Shown here: positions 9,428 through 19,300 of the stretch, piece after piece
Layout: each line of letters opens with the position of its first letter
Numbering within the stretch: position 1 is the first letter of the stretch
NCBI GenBank assembly: GCA_019750095.1
Contig: JAIEOW010000158.1
Span: 1-64,000, forward strand
DNA length: 64,000 nt
Direction: 5' to 3'
Source of the DNA: Phycisphaerales bacterium
GTDB taxonomy: Bacteria; Planctomycetota; Phycisphaerae; Phycisphaerales; UBA1924
Notes under the pieces: generated by a model
Database searches by the model: none
The model's input: only the letters and a program-made list of their open reading frames with translations
Told to the model about the DNA's origin: nothing
Made by a program: the position numbers and the translations under genes

Positions 9428-9511
9428 TCTTCTGGCGCGTATGCGATTTTTGGGACGGGTGTGCCCAGGAATAGCCAAAACAGGGTATATGCATCGCGGG
9501 GAATACCCGCA

Positions 9512-10429
9512 ATGGAGTTTGCTGTGTGTTTGGACCCGAACAGATTCTCGGCCCCACCAGTCGATCAGCGCCTCGGGGCGCGAATTCGGTCATCGCGCAT
9601 TGAGCGCGGGATGAGTTTGCAGCAACTCGCCGACGTGGTCGGGTGCTCGCGATCGCATTTGTGCATGCTTGAAAGTGGAGACCGGGGCGCGGGTGGAGCG
9701 GTGGCGCGTGATCTGCTTGGGCGCATCGAGTCGGCACTTGGCCTTGAGCCGGATGCGCTGTGCGAGCTTGCGCGCTGGGCGGCGACCCCGAGTGAGGTGC
9801 GCGGGGAGGTGGAGCGCTTGCGGACGTCGCAGCGTGCCGCCGCGAATGAGCTGAGGGTCTTCATAGAGGATCTGCGCGGGCAGGTGGGCGGGCTGGATGC
9901 GGCGCATCGCAGCGGGAAGCTACAATCACTCATTGCGCGGCTGGATGAGAACGCGGCGGGTGCCGCACGGCGTGGGAACATCGTGGACGAGCGGCCTCGT
10001 GGCATGGATGGGGCGCTCTTGCCCAGGCAGGTTCCGCTGATCAACTCTGTGGCGGCGGGGTATCCGCGCGAGTTCACCGATCTTGGATATCCCGCGCGCA
10101 CCAGCGAGAGCTATGTGCGAACGCTGGATGTGGATGATCCCGATGCCTTCGCCGCCCGGGTGGTGGGAGACTCGATGCTCCCGGAGTATCGAGAGGGCGA
10201 TGTGGTGGTGTTCTCGCCGAATCGTCCCGTCAAGAACGGGATGGACTGCTTTGTTCGCCTGGAACGCGATCAGGAGACGACGTTCAAGCGGGTTGTGCTC
10301 GAGGGACCGGAGGGAAGCGAGCGGATCCGGCTGGTGGCGTTGAATCCGGCGTATGCCCAGCGCGTGCTGGAACGCGAGGATGTCGCGTTCATGTGCCCGG
10401 CGGTGAGTGTCACGCGGGCGGTGGGCTAG
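9512..10429 (+). CDS. XRE/S24 repressor, LexA/CI-type autoprotease
   Basis: 305 residues from the ATG at 9512. Residues about 20-75 form a Cro/CI-type HTH (MSLQQLADVVGCSRSHLCML). The C-terminal half is a peptidase S24 domain: cleavage-site motif VAAGYP with Ala-Gly near 182-183, catalytic Ser in GDSM near 221 and catalytic Lys in TFKR near 259. Such repressors self-cleave when RecA is activated by DNA damage. It is divergent from the HTH/ABC-GNAT/terminase set and is the natural candidate for its repressor. A small hairpin GCGGG/CCCGC (9496-9510) sits right before the ATG. Its stop shares the palindrome CTAG with the stop of the convergent histidine kinase. Confidence 0.87.
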   Translation: MEFAVCLDPNRFSAPPVDQRLGARIRSSRIERGMSLQQLADVVGCSRSHLCMLESGDRGAGGAVARDLLGRIESALGLEPDALCELARWAATPSEVRGEVERLRTSQRAAANELRVFIEDLRGQVGGLDAAHRSGKLQSLIARLDENAAGAARRGNIVDERPRGMDGALLPRQVPLINSVAAGYPREFTDLGYPARTSESYVRTLDVDDPDAFAARVVGDSMLPEYREGDVVVFSPNRPVKNGMDCFVRLERDQETTFKRVVLEGPEGSERIRLVALNPAYAQRVLEREDVAFMCPAVSVTRAVG

Positions 10430-13404
10430 CGGCCGGTTGTGGGCAAGTGGTTGGCTGTTGCCGGGCCGGCGGCGGAGGTTTCTGCATTCTGTCCGAGCCA
10501 CTTGGCGCAGGTTTCGATGAGCGAGGCGCGGTCGATGGGCTTGACGGAGTAGTCGTTGCAGCCGACGCTGAGGCAGCGGATGCGATCCTCGGGCATGGCG
10601 TGGGCGGTGAGGGCGATGATGGGGATGACTTTGCCGGCGGAGCGGATCCGTCTCGTCAGTTCATAGCCGTCCATGACGGGCATCTGGATGTCGGTGACGA
10701 TCAGGTCATAAGGCCTGTCGGCGCGCGTGGCGACCTCGATCATGTCAAGGGCGTTCTGGCCGTGGCCTGCGACATCGACCGTGGCGCCCGCGCGGCGGAG
10801 AAAGTGGGCGATGAGGCGTTGGTTGTCGATGCCGTCTTCAGCGAGGAGGATCCGGCCTCGGAGCTGGTGTTCGGAGCGGTCCTCTGGCCCCTGATCCGAT
10901 CCGACGATTGCATCGAGTCGATCGATCCACTGGGTGTTTGAGGTTGGAGTCAGGGGCAGGCGGATGCGGAAGGTGGATCCGACTCCGATGGTGGTGGTGA
11001 GGAGGGAGACCTCGCCCCCGATGAGCTCGCTGAGCCGCTTGCTGATGGTGAGCCCCAGGCCGGTGCCCCCGTGGCGTCTGGTGACCGTGGAATCGCTCTG
11101 CACGAAGGGGCTGAAGAGGCGGTCGGCGTCATCGGTTGGAATGCCCGGGCCGGTATCGATCACGTCGATGTTGATTGCCGATCGGCCTGGTTCGGCGGCG
11201 GAATCGACGCCCGCGCGGATGCGCACCGTGCCGGCCTCGGTGAACTTGACGGCATTGCCGACGACGTTCATGAGGATCTGCCGGACGCGGGTCGGATCGG
11301 AGAGAATTGTCGATGGGATGCTGGTGGCGAGTTCGACGATGAGGCAGACGCCCTTGCCCGTGGCCCGTGGCCGCAGGATGCTGGCGACTTCGTGGAGGAG
11401 TCCGACGAGCGAGGTCTCGACGCAATCGACCTGCATCATCTGGGCCTCGATCTTGGAGAGATCGAGGAGATCGTTGATGATCGTGAGCAGGTGCGAACCG
11501 GCGTTGCGCATGGTGTCCAGGGCGTGCAAGCGCTGGTCGGTTTCCAGCGTCGAGACGTCCTCGCGGAGAATGTCGGTGTAGCCGAGGATCGCCGTGAGCG
11601 GCGTGCGGATCTCGTGGCTCATGTTGGCGAGGAACTCGCTCTTGGCCTTGCTGGCGGCCTCGGCCTGGGCGCGGGCGATGTTCAGGGCCTGCGTGCTCTC
11701 GATCTCGGCGGTCACGTCGCTGGCGGTGCCGAAGAGGGCGATGATCCTGCCAGAGTCATCCAGGCGTGCGCGGCCCTCGCCGCGAACATACCGAGCGGCG
11801 GCCCGCGGACTGGAGGTCTTCATCACGAGTGAATAAGGCGTGCCATCGCGGATGGCGGCTTGCACCGCGGCATCGAGCCGGGCCGCGGATTCCGGGTCAT
11901 AATCCGACAGCACTCCGGGATAGTCCGGTGCCCCATCGGTCTCATTGCGTCCGAAGAGCACAAAGAGCTGCCGCGTCCAGGAGACGTTCCCCGTGGCCAG
12001 GTCATAGGACCAGCTTCCGATTCGGCCCACGGACTGCGCCTCTTGCAGCGACTCGGTGACAGACTGCAACTCGCATTGATAGTTCTTGTTCGCGGTCACG
12101 TCCACGTGCACGCCCATGGCACGGAGCGGCTCGCCGTGCGGGTCGCGCTCGGTGACGCGGCCGACGTCGAGGATCCAGGCGTACGAGCCGTCCTTGCGAC
12201 GCATGCGATACTCGGCACGAAACTCGGGCGTGAGACCCTTCATGTGCTGATCGAGCAGGTCCATGGCGTAAGCAAGGTCGCTCGGATGAACGACGCTCTT
12301 CCATTGCTCCAGCGATGGGCTCCATTCACCGGACTGATAGCCGAGCATGGTTTGTGCAACGTCGTTGAAGACGACGTGGCTGGTGACGATGTCCCAGTCC
12401 CAGGTACCCACATTGGCGGAGCGCACAGTGAGGTCCAGCCGCTCGGCCTGCTCGCGGATCGCGGCCCGCTGCAGCACCTGCGCCGTGATGTCGGTGATGA
12501 TCCCGCGGAGCATGACGGGCTTGCCATCGCTCATCTCGACCGTCACCACGTCCTCAACCCAGGCGACACCCCCGTCGGCGCGGAGCATGCGGTAGTGCAG
12601 CCGGTGGGTGCGGCCCGCTTTGGTCTCGTGAGCACATTGTTCAACAACGCGGGCGCGGTCTTCGGGATGGATCGTATTCGGCCAGAATCCCGGGGTGTAC
12701 CAGTCGCGCAGGTCGTAACCGAGCTTGGCCGCCTGGTCGGAGATGAACGTGAACCGATTGCTCGCCGGATCAAACTCCCAGACGATGACGTCGGCATCTT
12801 CGATGATGGTCCGAAGTCGGCGTTCGTTCTCGATGGTGCGCTGCTCGGCGAGCTTGCGATCGGTGACATCGACCGCCACCCCGCGCACGATCGTGCGACC
12901 GTCGATCCGCTCCGGTTCGGAGACATAGTCGCTGATCTGCACGACCGCGCCCGCGGCGTCGATCATACGATAGTTCAATCGATGGGCGCGACCGGCCTGA
13001 ATCTCGCCGAGGCATTGGCAGGTTGTGGCTTCGCGATCCTCCGGGTGCAGCAGTGTGTCCCAGAATCCTGGCTGCAGCCAGCGATCACGGGGATAGCCCA
13101 GCCGCTGATCCTCGAATGAAACGTATCGGAAGCGATCTTCCTCGACGCAGAACTCCCAGGCGAAGACGCCGGTCCCTTCGACGATGCTCTGCAGCCGCGA
13201 GTTGGACTCGCTCAACGCGTTCTGAGTACGGAGGTGCTCGCGGCCCGAGCGTCGAAGCCGGCGATACATGACCATGCAAACCACGGCGGCGATCGCGGCG
13301 GACGTGATGCCAACAACACCAAGAATGTCTGCCGAAGTCAGTCCGAGCCGCGTCGGACGCGCTAGCGTGATCGGCCGCTGTATGGTGCAGACGAACCCGG
13401 ACAT
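10426..13404 (-). CDS. Hybrid sensor histidine kinase with four PAS domains
   Basis: 992 residues; the ATG at 13404 follows GGAG. A single membrane segment near residues 22-46 is followed by four PAS/PAC units (about 60-185, 190-315, 325-445 and 460-580), each with the PAC-type HPED/HPSD and YRM.R.DG signatures except the last, which is degenerate. Then come a HisKA domain with phospho-acceptor His in SHEIRTP, an HATPase domain with DTGPGI and GTGLGL, and a C-terminal receiver with phospho-Asp in VTDIQMPVMDG. The protein should autophosphorylate and pass phosphate to its own receiver; no Hpt or response-regulator gene is adjacent. The signal sensed is unknown. Confidence 0.93.
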   Translation of the reverse strand: MSGFVCTIQRPITLARPTRLGLTSADILGVVGITSAAIAAVVCMVMYRRLRRSGREHLRTQNALSESNSRLQSIVEGTGVFAWEFCVEEDRFRYVSFEDQRLGYPRDRWLQPGFWDTLLHPEDREATTCQCLGEIQAGRAHRLNYRMIDAAGAVVQISDYVSEPERIDGRTIVRGVAVDVTDRKLAEQRTIENERRLRTIIEDADVIVWEFDPASNRFTFISDQAAKLGYDLRDWYTPGFWPNTIHPEDRARVVEQCAHETKAGRTHRLHYRMLRADGGVAWVEDVVTVEMSDGKPVMLRGIITDITAQVLQRAAIREQAERLDLTVRSANVGTWDWDIVTSHVVFNDVAQTMLGYQSGEWSPSLEQWKSVVHPSDLAYAMDLLDQHMKGLTPEFRAEYRMRRKDGSYAWILDVGRVTERDPHGEPLRAMGVHVDVTANKNYQCELQSVTESLQEAQSVGRIGSWSYDLATGNVSWTRQLFVLFGRNETDGAPDYPGVLSDYDPESAARLDAAVQAAIRDGTPYSLVMKTSSPRAAARYVRGEGRARLDDSGRIIALFGTASDVTAEIESTQALNIARAQAEAASKAKSEFLANMSHEIRTPLTAILGYTDILREDVSTLETDQRLHALDTMRNAGSHLLTIINDLLDLSKIEAQMMQVDCVETSLVGLLHEVASILRPRATGKGVCLIVELATSIPSTILSDPTRVRQILMNVVGNAVKFTEAGTVRIRAGVDSAAEPGRSAINIDVIDTGPGIPTDDADRLFSPFVQSDSTVTRRHGGTGLGLTISKRLSELIGGEVSLLTTTIGVGSTFRIRLPLTPTSNTQWIDRLDAIVGSDQGPEDRSEHQLRGRILLAEDGIDNQRLIAHFLRRAGATVDVAGHGQNALDMIEVATRADRPYDLIVTDIQMPVMDGYELTRRIRSAGKVIPIIALTAHAMPEDRIRCLSVGCNDYSVKPIDRASLIETCAKWLGQNAETSAAGPATANHLPTTGR

Positions 13405-13569
13405 AGTTCTCCAGAGAAGCCGACGGGGACACGGCGACTTGGCGGGAGACTATCTGTCTTTGGGCTGGGCAAAAACGTGGAAATCGTTCAAATGAATGTT
13501 TTTCATGGTTTAGACGGATGTTTGGGTCGGATTTCCCCCAAACGCATTGGCCGTCCGTGGCCATTATAG

Positions 13570-15438
13570 TCAACATCCGACAAACCATGCGTTCAGGAAT
13601 GCGAAAATATCGGCGGCATCAATCGTCCCGGAGGCGTTGAAGTCGGCGACGGGCTGGACGTCAAACCAGGCGTTCAGGAACTCGAAGATGTCCAGAGCCG
13701 TGAGGGCGGTATCGCCGTTGAAGTCTGCTGAGCAGTCGGGGATGCCGGCGGGCTGTTCGCGCTCGGGGATGTGGTCCCACGCCGGGCCCTCGTGCAGGAG
13801 CGGGTCAAAGTTGGTTCGGCTGTAGGACATGGTCATGAAGCGCATGGGCCCAAGGTTTGAAAAGGGCTGATCGGGGGCGAGGCGGAGGCGGGCGCTCGCC
13901 GGGTCGCGGTCGAGTGTGCGGGGGCCGAGATCGGTGAGGGCCTGGATGAACCCGTCGCCAATCTGGAGCGACTTGACCTCCTGCACAGCGGGCAACAGCA
14001 AGCTGTTATCAAGCTGCAGGCGGGGTGAGCCGGGGATGATGGACAGTTGATGGATCGTGGGTGAGCCAGCGATGGCGATGATGAACTTGCCGCTAGAAGA
14101 GGGATCGGGGATGACCGATCCGTCGCCGAGGGCGGGCACTCCGGTGGGCAGTGGTTCATCGATCGCGGAGGCGAGGTCATAGGGCAGGCGGATCAGCCGA
14201 CGGTTGGTGGGGGTGAGAACGACGACCTCGTCGAGTGTGTCGTCAAAGGCGATGGAGGATGGAGCAGCGGCGAGGGTGCGCGAGGCGACGCGGACCGGGC
14301 GCCCCGAGACGTCGTATCGGCGGAGGTTGGTGCCATCGCAGACGAAGAGATCGCCGAAGCGATTGAAGGCGATGGGGAGGCGGCCGACCGGAAAGTCGAG
14401 GATGGGGTCTTGCGTGCCATCGGCGAGATTGACGAGGTAGACGCGATTGACGCGGGCGCCGACGTTGTTGATGACTTCGCAGACGATGGCCGCGCTTCCG
14501 CCGTCGGGGTGGAGCGCGGCGCTCAGGGCGGGGCTGGCGGCGTCGAGATTGAAGCTGACCTGCTGGGGCTGGAGATCGTGAGCGAGGGCGACGGCTTTGG
14601 AAATGCTGATGGTGTTCGGGTTGGTGGTGGTGGGCGGGCCCCAAAGGGTGAAGTTGGAGCGGATGACGAACATCTCACTGATGTACCGGCGCGTGGTTGA
14701 GCCGACGCCGTAGTCCAGCATGCGCATGCGTGTGGCGGATTCGGTTCTGGCGGCGTTGGTGAAGAAGGTCTCCATCTGCACGCGGGTGATGTTGGTGGAG
14801 AATGGGGATTGGACGAGGTCGTCACCGTCGGCGGTGGCGGGGTCGCGGAGGTGGAGACGGGTGCTGGCGGGGTTGCAGAAGTCCTGAATGCCGCGGAGAG
14901 TGACGCAATGCCCGCCGTTGCGGACGTAATAGGGAGCGGACGGGGCATTGAACTCCTGGTGGTATCCGAAGCAGACGTTGACGAGGCCGTTGGTGGCGAC
15001 CTGGGTGTAGATGTGGAATGGGAGGATGGTGCCATAGGTGTGGCTTGCGGTGAACTTACCGAGGCCGAAGGCGAAGAGATAGGTTCTGAGCCCGTCGAGG
15101 CCTTTTTGGCCGTTGGTGCCGCCGCCGGAGAGGGTGACGTCCATGAGGTTGCCCATGACCTCGACGCGTGTAGAGACGGGGGTGTGGCGGGCCTGGTCCT
15201 GCCAGTTGACGGGTCCGGCGACGCCCATGACGAAGGGGAAACCGCTATTGGCGATGTAGCCCATCCAGTTGGTGGCGCTGGTGGGGACGCAGTGGACGGA
15301 TCCGCCGCCCTGCGGGAGGCCGTCGCGGACCTGATCAAAGTCGGGGACGCCGTTGCGGTAGAGGGAGCACTGAGCGCCGGCAGCGGCGGCCAGGGTCAGC
15401 GGGGCGAGGAAGGACGCGAGCAAGCAGAACGAACGCAT
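13570..15438 (-). CDS. Secreted GC-dockerin protein, possible C39-like peptidase domain
   Basis: 622 residues from the ATG at 15438, where a signal peptide begins (MRSFCLLASFLAPL, ending near AAGAQC). The N-terminal third contains HCVPTSATNWMGYIANSG and, further on, GGHCVTLRGIQD; a Cys in the first and a His in the second resemble C39-type papain-fold peptidases, though I am not certain. The middle looks like a beta-propeller (repeated short beta units). The C-terminus has two dockerin-like repeats, opening with a Cys before SADFNG and ending FLNAWFVGC. It should be exported and held by its C-terminal tag. Divergent from the sigma factor gene, with about 147 bases between starts. Confidence 0.8.
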   Translation of the reverse strand: MRSFCLLASFLAPLTLAAAAGAQCSLYRNGVPDFDQVRDGLPQGGGSVHCVPTSATNWMGYIANSGFPFVMGVAGPVNWQDQARHTPVSTRVEVMGNLMDVTLSGGGTNGQKGLDGLRTYLFAFGLGKFTASHTYGTILPFHIYTQVATNGLVNVCFGYHQEFNAPSAPYYVRNGGHCVTLRGIQDFCNPASTRLHLRDPATADGDDLVQSPFSTNITRVQMETFFTNAARTESATRMRMLDYGVGSTTRRYISEMFVIRSNFTLWGPPTTTNPNTISISKAVALAHDLQPQQVSFNLDAASPALSAALHPDGGSAAIVCEVINNVGARVNRVYLVNLADGTQDPILDFPVGRLPIAFNRFGDLFVCDGTNLRRYDVSGRPVRVASRTLAAAPSSIAFDDTLDEVVVLTPTNRRLIRLPYDLASAIDEPLPTGVPALGDGSVIPDPSSSGKFIIAIAGSPTIHQLSIIPGSPRLQLDNSLLLPAVQEVKSLQIGDGFIQALTDLGPRTLDRDPASARLRLAPDQPFSNLGPMRFMTMSYSRTNFDPLLHEGPAWDHIPEREQPAGIPDCSADFNGDTALTALDIFEFLNAWFDVQPVADFNASGTIDAADIFAFLNAWFVGC

Positions 15439-15585
15439 GGCGGGGGCTCCGAAACGACGACGGGTGCGGCGGTGCCATAAACTCAAGGCACGTCTCTGAG
15501 ATGTGCGGACAGGTCGCCCGGGGTGGCCAGAGAATTCTGATACTCTCGGATGTGGGTTCGAGCCCATGGGGGTTTAGGAGGTTCT

Positions 15586-16314
15586 TTGGGTGAGCAACCA
15601 CACAACTCGGCGTCGGGTGAACCAGTCGTGCCGATCCCGGACCCGTCCAATGTGACACGGATCCTCGAGGCGGCGAGCGCGGGGGATAAAGATGCCTCGG
15701 CGAAGCTGTTGCCCCTGGTGTATGACGAGCTTCGGCGGATGGCCGCGGGGCTGATGTCGCGTGAGAAGGCGGGGCTGACGCTCCAGCCGACGGCGCTGGT
15801 GCACGAGGCGTATCTGCGGCTGCTGGGCAATCAGGCGACGAGTTGGCAGAATCGGGCGCACTTCTTTGGGGCCGCGGCGCTGGCGATGCGGCGGATCCTG
15901 ATCGACCGGGCGCGGCACGTGAAGGCGACGCGTCCGGCGCAGATCGCGAGCTTTGACGAGCAGGGCACCACGGGTGTGCTTGACGACGGGTCGGGGATGA
16001 TCGGTGGCGGGGCAGGAGGAGCGGGGGGGCGGGCGAGCGATTCGGCGGTTGCACCGACGGATGCGGACGATCTCATCTATCTCGACGAGGCGATGCGCGA
16101 GTTGCATGCGCGGGATGATCGCCAGCACGACGTGGTGATGTTGCGGTACTTTGCGGGATTGACGATCGAGCAGACGGCCGAGGCGCTGGGGGTGTCGATC
16201 AGCACGGTGAAGAACGAGTGGATGTACGCGCGGGCGTGGCTGATGCACCAGATCGACAAGCGTCGCGTAGCCGACGGGCTGCCGCCGAGATCTTCCGGCG
16301 GAAAGAAGGGCTGA
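15586..16314 (+). CDS. ECF-type RNA polymerase sigma factor (Sigma70_ECF, PF07638 type)
   Basis: About 242 residues. Region 2 is seen in LLPLVYDELRRMAAG and LVHEAYLRLL, with an Asn/Trp-rich stretch before FFGAAALAMRRILIDRARH; region 4 has VVMLRYFAGLTIEQTAEALG and ISTVKNEW. A Gly-rich linker joins them. AGGAGG at 15576-15581 lies just before a TTG at 15586; the in-frame ATG at 15550 would place that ribosome site inside the gene, so I prefer TTG although the spacing is short. The kinase gene follows 7 bases after the stop. In planctomycetes such sigma/kinase pairs are thought to act together, with phosphorylation replacing an anti-sigma factor (known for related ECF groups, inferred here). Confidence 0.9.
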   Translation: MGEQPHNSASGEPVVPIPDPSNVTRILEAASAGDKDASAKLLPLVYDELRRMAAGLMSREKAGLTLQPTALVHEAYLRLLGNQATSWQNRAHFFGAAALAMRRILIDRARHVKATRPAQIASFDEQGTTGVLDDGSGMIGGGAGGAGGRASDSAVAPTDADDLIYLDEAMRELHARDDRQHDVVMLRYFAGLTIEQTAEALGVSISTVKNEWMYARAWLMHQIDKRRVADGLPPRSSGGKKG

Positions 16315-16321
16315 AGATCGC

Positions 16322-19300
16322 ATGTCCGACCGGGTGGATCCAGTGCGAGCGCTGTTCGATTCGGTGATCGGGCTTGATGAGGCCCAGCGGCGTCGCGTGC
16401 TGGACTCTCGGCGATCAGTCGAGCCTGAGACGGTGGGCGAGGTCGAGGCGCTGCTCGGGTTCTGCGACCAGTCGGGCGTGCTTGATGAGTCGCCGGTGGA
16501 ACTGGGGGCGCGGCTGGATCTGGAGGTGGGGCAGATCGAAGAGCCGTCCGCCGCGATTTCGCCGGGAACGCGCGTCGGTGCGTACGAGATCGTGCGATTG
16601 ATCGGCATGGGCGGGATGGGCGTGGTGTATGAGGCGATGCAGGAGATGCCGAGGCGCCGCGTCGCGCTCAAGCTGGTGCGCTCGGAGGTGGGCTCGCGCG
16701 CGCTCATGCGGCGGTTTGAGCACGAGGCGGCGGCGCTCGCGCTGCTCCAGCACCCGGGCATTGCGCAGGTCTATCAGGCGGGGACCGCGATGGTGGATGG
16801 CAAGTCCCGCGGGTATATCGCGATGGAGCTCGCGTTCGGCAAGCCGATCACCACGCACGCTCGGAGCGCACACCTGCCGCTGCGGCAGATTCTTGAGGTT
16901 ACGGCCGACGTGTGCGACGCGGTGCAGCATGCGCACCAGCGCGGCGTGATCCACCGCGATCTGAAGCCGGGGAACATCATCGTCTCGGACTCGGGCGAAC
17001 CGAAGGTGCTGGACTTCGGCATCGCGCGGCTGACGGGTGAGAACGCGATGATGACGCTCTCCACCAGCGTCGGACAGATCGTCGGCACGCTCGGATACAT
17101 GAGCCCGGAGCAGGCGCTCGGTGATCCGTCGAAGATCGATACGCGCACGGATGTGTATGCGCTGGGCGTGATCCTGTATGAGATGATCTGCGGCAAGCGC
17201 CCGATCGGCGAGAACGCGACCAGCGTGACGCAGGCCCTCAGCTCACTGAGCAACGAGTCGCCGGCCGCTCCGAGCGTGAGCGTGCCCGAGTGCAGGGGTG
17301 ATATCGATGTGATCGTGCTCCGCGCTCTGGAGAAGAATCCGGAACGCCGGTATCAATCGCCGGGAGAGCTGGCGGAGGACATTCGTCGCCACCTGAAGGG
17401 TCAGGCGATTGAGGCGCGGCGTGATTCGACGGCTTATGTGCTCAGCCGCCAGCTCAAGCGGTATCGAGCCCTGGTCATCGTCGGTGCCGCGGCGATGGTT
17501 GCGGTGGCGGGGTTTGGGGTGTACGCGTGGCGGCAATCGGTGCACGCGCGCGGGCTTGCGGCGCGGCTGGAGCGCGAGCTGTCGGTCAGCCGCGTGGAAC
17601 GGGGGCGCTTGCAACTGGTCGCCGGTCAGCCGGTGGCCGCGGAGCTTGGGCTGTGGACGGAGTGGCTGCCGAATTCCGAGTTGAAGAGTGCGCAGTGGGC
17701 GCTGCGCGAGCTGTCGGCCCGCACGGGCTTTGGTGCGGGCTGGGCTCAGACAAGCCCGGGATACATCGATATCGCGAGCCATCGAAGCGGGGCGAGTGCG
17801 ACGTGGTTCAGCATCCTCGCCGAGAGAACGGGCGAGCTGTACCGGCTTGATCCGGACCCGGCGCTGCGCGGGCCGAAGTGGACAATGAAGCTCGATCGCG
17901 GGGTTCAGGGGCTGGCGATCAGCGATGATGGTCGGCGGATCGTGGCGTTGGTGCAAGGCGACGTGGTGGTCATCGATGCGGCAACGGGAGAGGTGATGTC
18001 CAAGCCGCCGATCAAGTTGCAGGCATCCCGGACCGTCCGGGCGGGTTTCGCGCTCAGCGGCGACGGCGAGGTCATTCATGGGTGGGCCAGTCGTGATGAG
18101 ATCGCGGCGTGGTCGCTCGCCGACGGGCGCGAGCTGGCGCGGGCGAGCATGCCCATGGCGCAGTATCAGGCGATGACCCGCAGTCCGGATGGGAAAGTGG
18201 TGGTCGCGCTCGGGGGCGGCGACGAAGCAAGCGCGTTCGAGGCGCGGACGCTGAAGCCCATCGGACGGTTTGAGGTGCCCGCGGGTGCGCGTGCCGCGGC
18301 GTTCATCGGCGATGGTTCGCGCCTCATCGTCGGGGCAAACAAGGTGGCGGCGGTGGTCGATCCGGCGGAGTGGAAGACGGTGGCACGCTTTGAGGTGGGG
18401 TCGCAGGCGACGATGTGCCGAACGCTTGATGAGCGGCGGGTGCTGCTGATGTGCACGGGCGGCCCGATGATCCTCGACGTGGAGCGCGGGGTGGAGTGGT
18501 CGGTTCCATTCAGCGATTCGCCGAGCCAGTCGGTCGCCCCGGGGCCGCTGCCGGGGACGCTCATGTGCGTGCCCAATCTGCGGTCGGTCCGATTGCTCTG
18601 GCCAGAGGCGAGTGATGCCCAGCGCGTGATCGGACAGCTCGGGCGGCCCACGATCGCGCGGCTGGCGGTGAGCCCGGACGACCGGCTGGTCGTGGTCTGG
18701 AGCGGAACGAAGGTGGCGATCCTGCGCACCGACGGGCCGGATGCCGCCTCATCGGGGTTTGAGATTCCAAGGCGCTCGCCGGGCGCGCGATGGTGTGCGT
18801 TCAGCCCGGACGGCAAGCTGCTCGGCGTGCTCAGCGAGGGGCTGAAGCTCGTCCTGCATTCCACCGAAGATTGGTCGGTGCGAGGAGAGATCAGGCCAAA
18901 GGCCGGGAGCAACACGTTCCTCTTCACGCCCGACGGCACGCACGTGATCGTCGGCGGAATCGACGGCACCGTGTCGCGGTTCGTCGTTGCGACCGGCGAG
19001 CCCGCCGGGAGCGTGGAGAGCGACAAAGCGACGATGACGCCGATGGGATTTGTGGATGATGGTCAAACCCTTGTGGTCTCGGCGAAGTCGGAACGACCCA
19101 TGGGCTGGCAACTGCTCCGACTCGACGCACGGACGTTGGAGGTGCGATCGCGTGTGACCCAGAACTCGGGCACGATCCGCGGCGCGCTTGATCGCGTCGG
19201 TGGGCGCGTGATCACGATGGAGGGGCCGCGGCTGCGCGTGCTTGGGGCGAGCGACGGCGTCGAGCGAGCGATGTTCACGGGGCTCGGCCCAAGCCAGCGC

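Noticed and set aside
4548-10429. tRNA-Ser as attachment site of the phage-like cassette
   Set aside because: I looked for a second copy of the tRNA 3' end (GATTCGAACCC region) near the cassette's far boundary and found none, and there is no integrase. The MarR gene lies between the tRNA and the cassette.
13520-13543. Possible terminator between the GC-dockerin gene and the hybrid kinase gene
   Set aside because: The GTTTGGG/CCCAAAC stem is only 7 bp with a loop of about 10 and no T-run on either strand.
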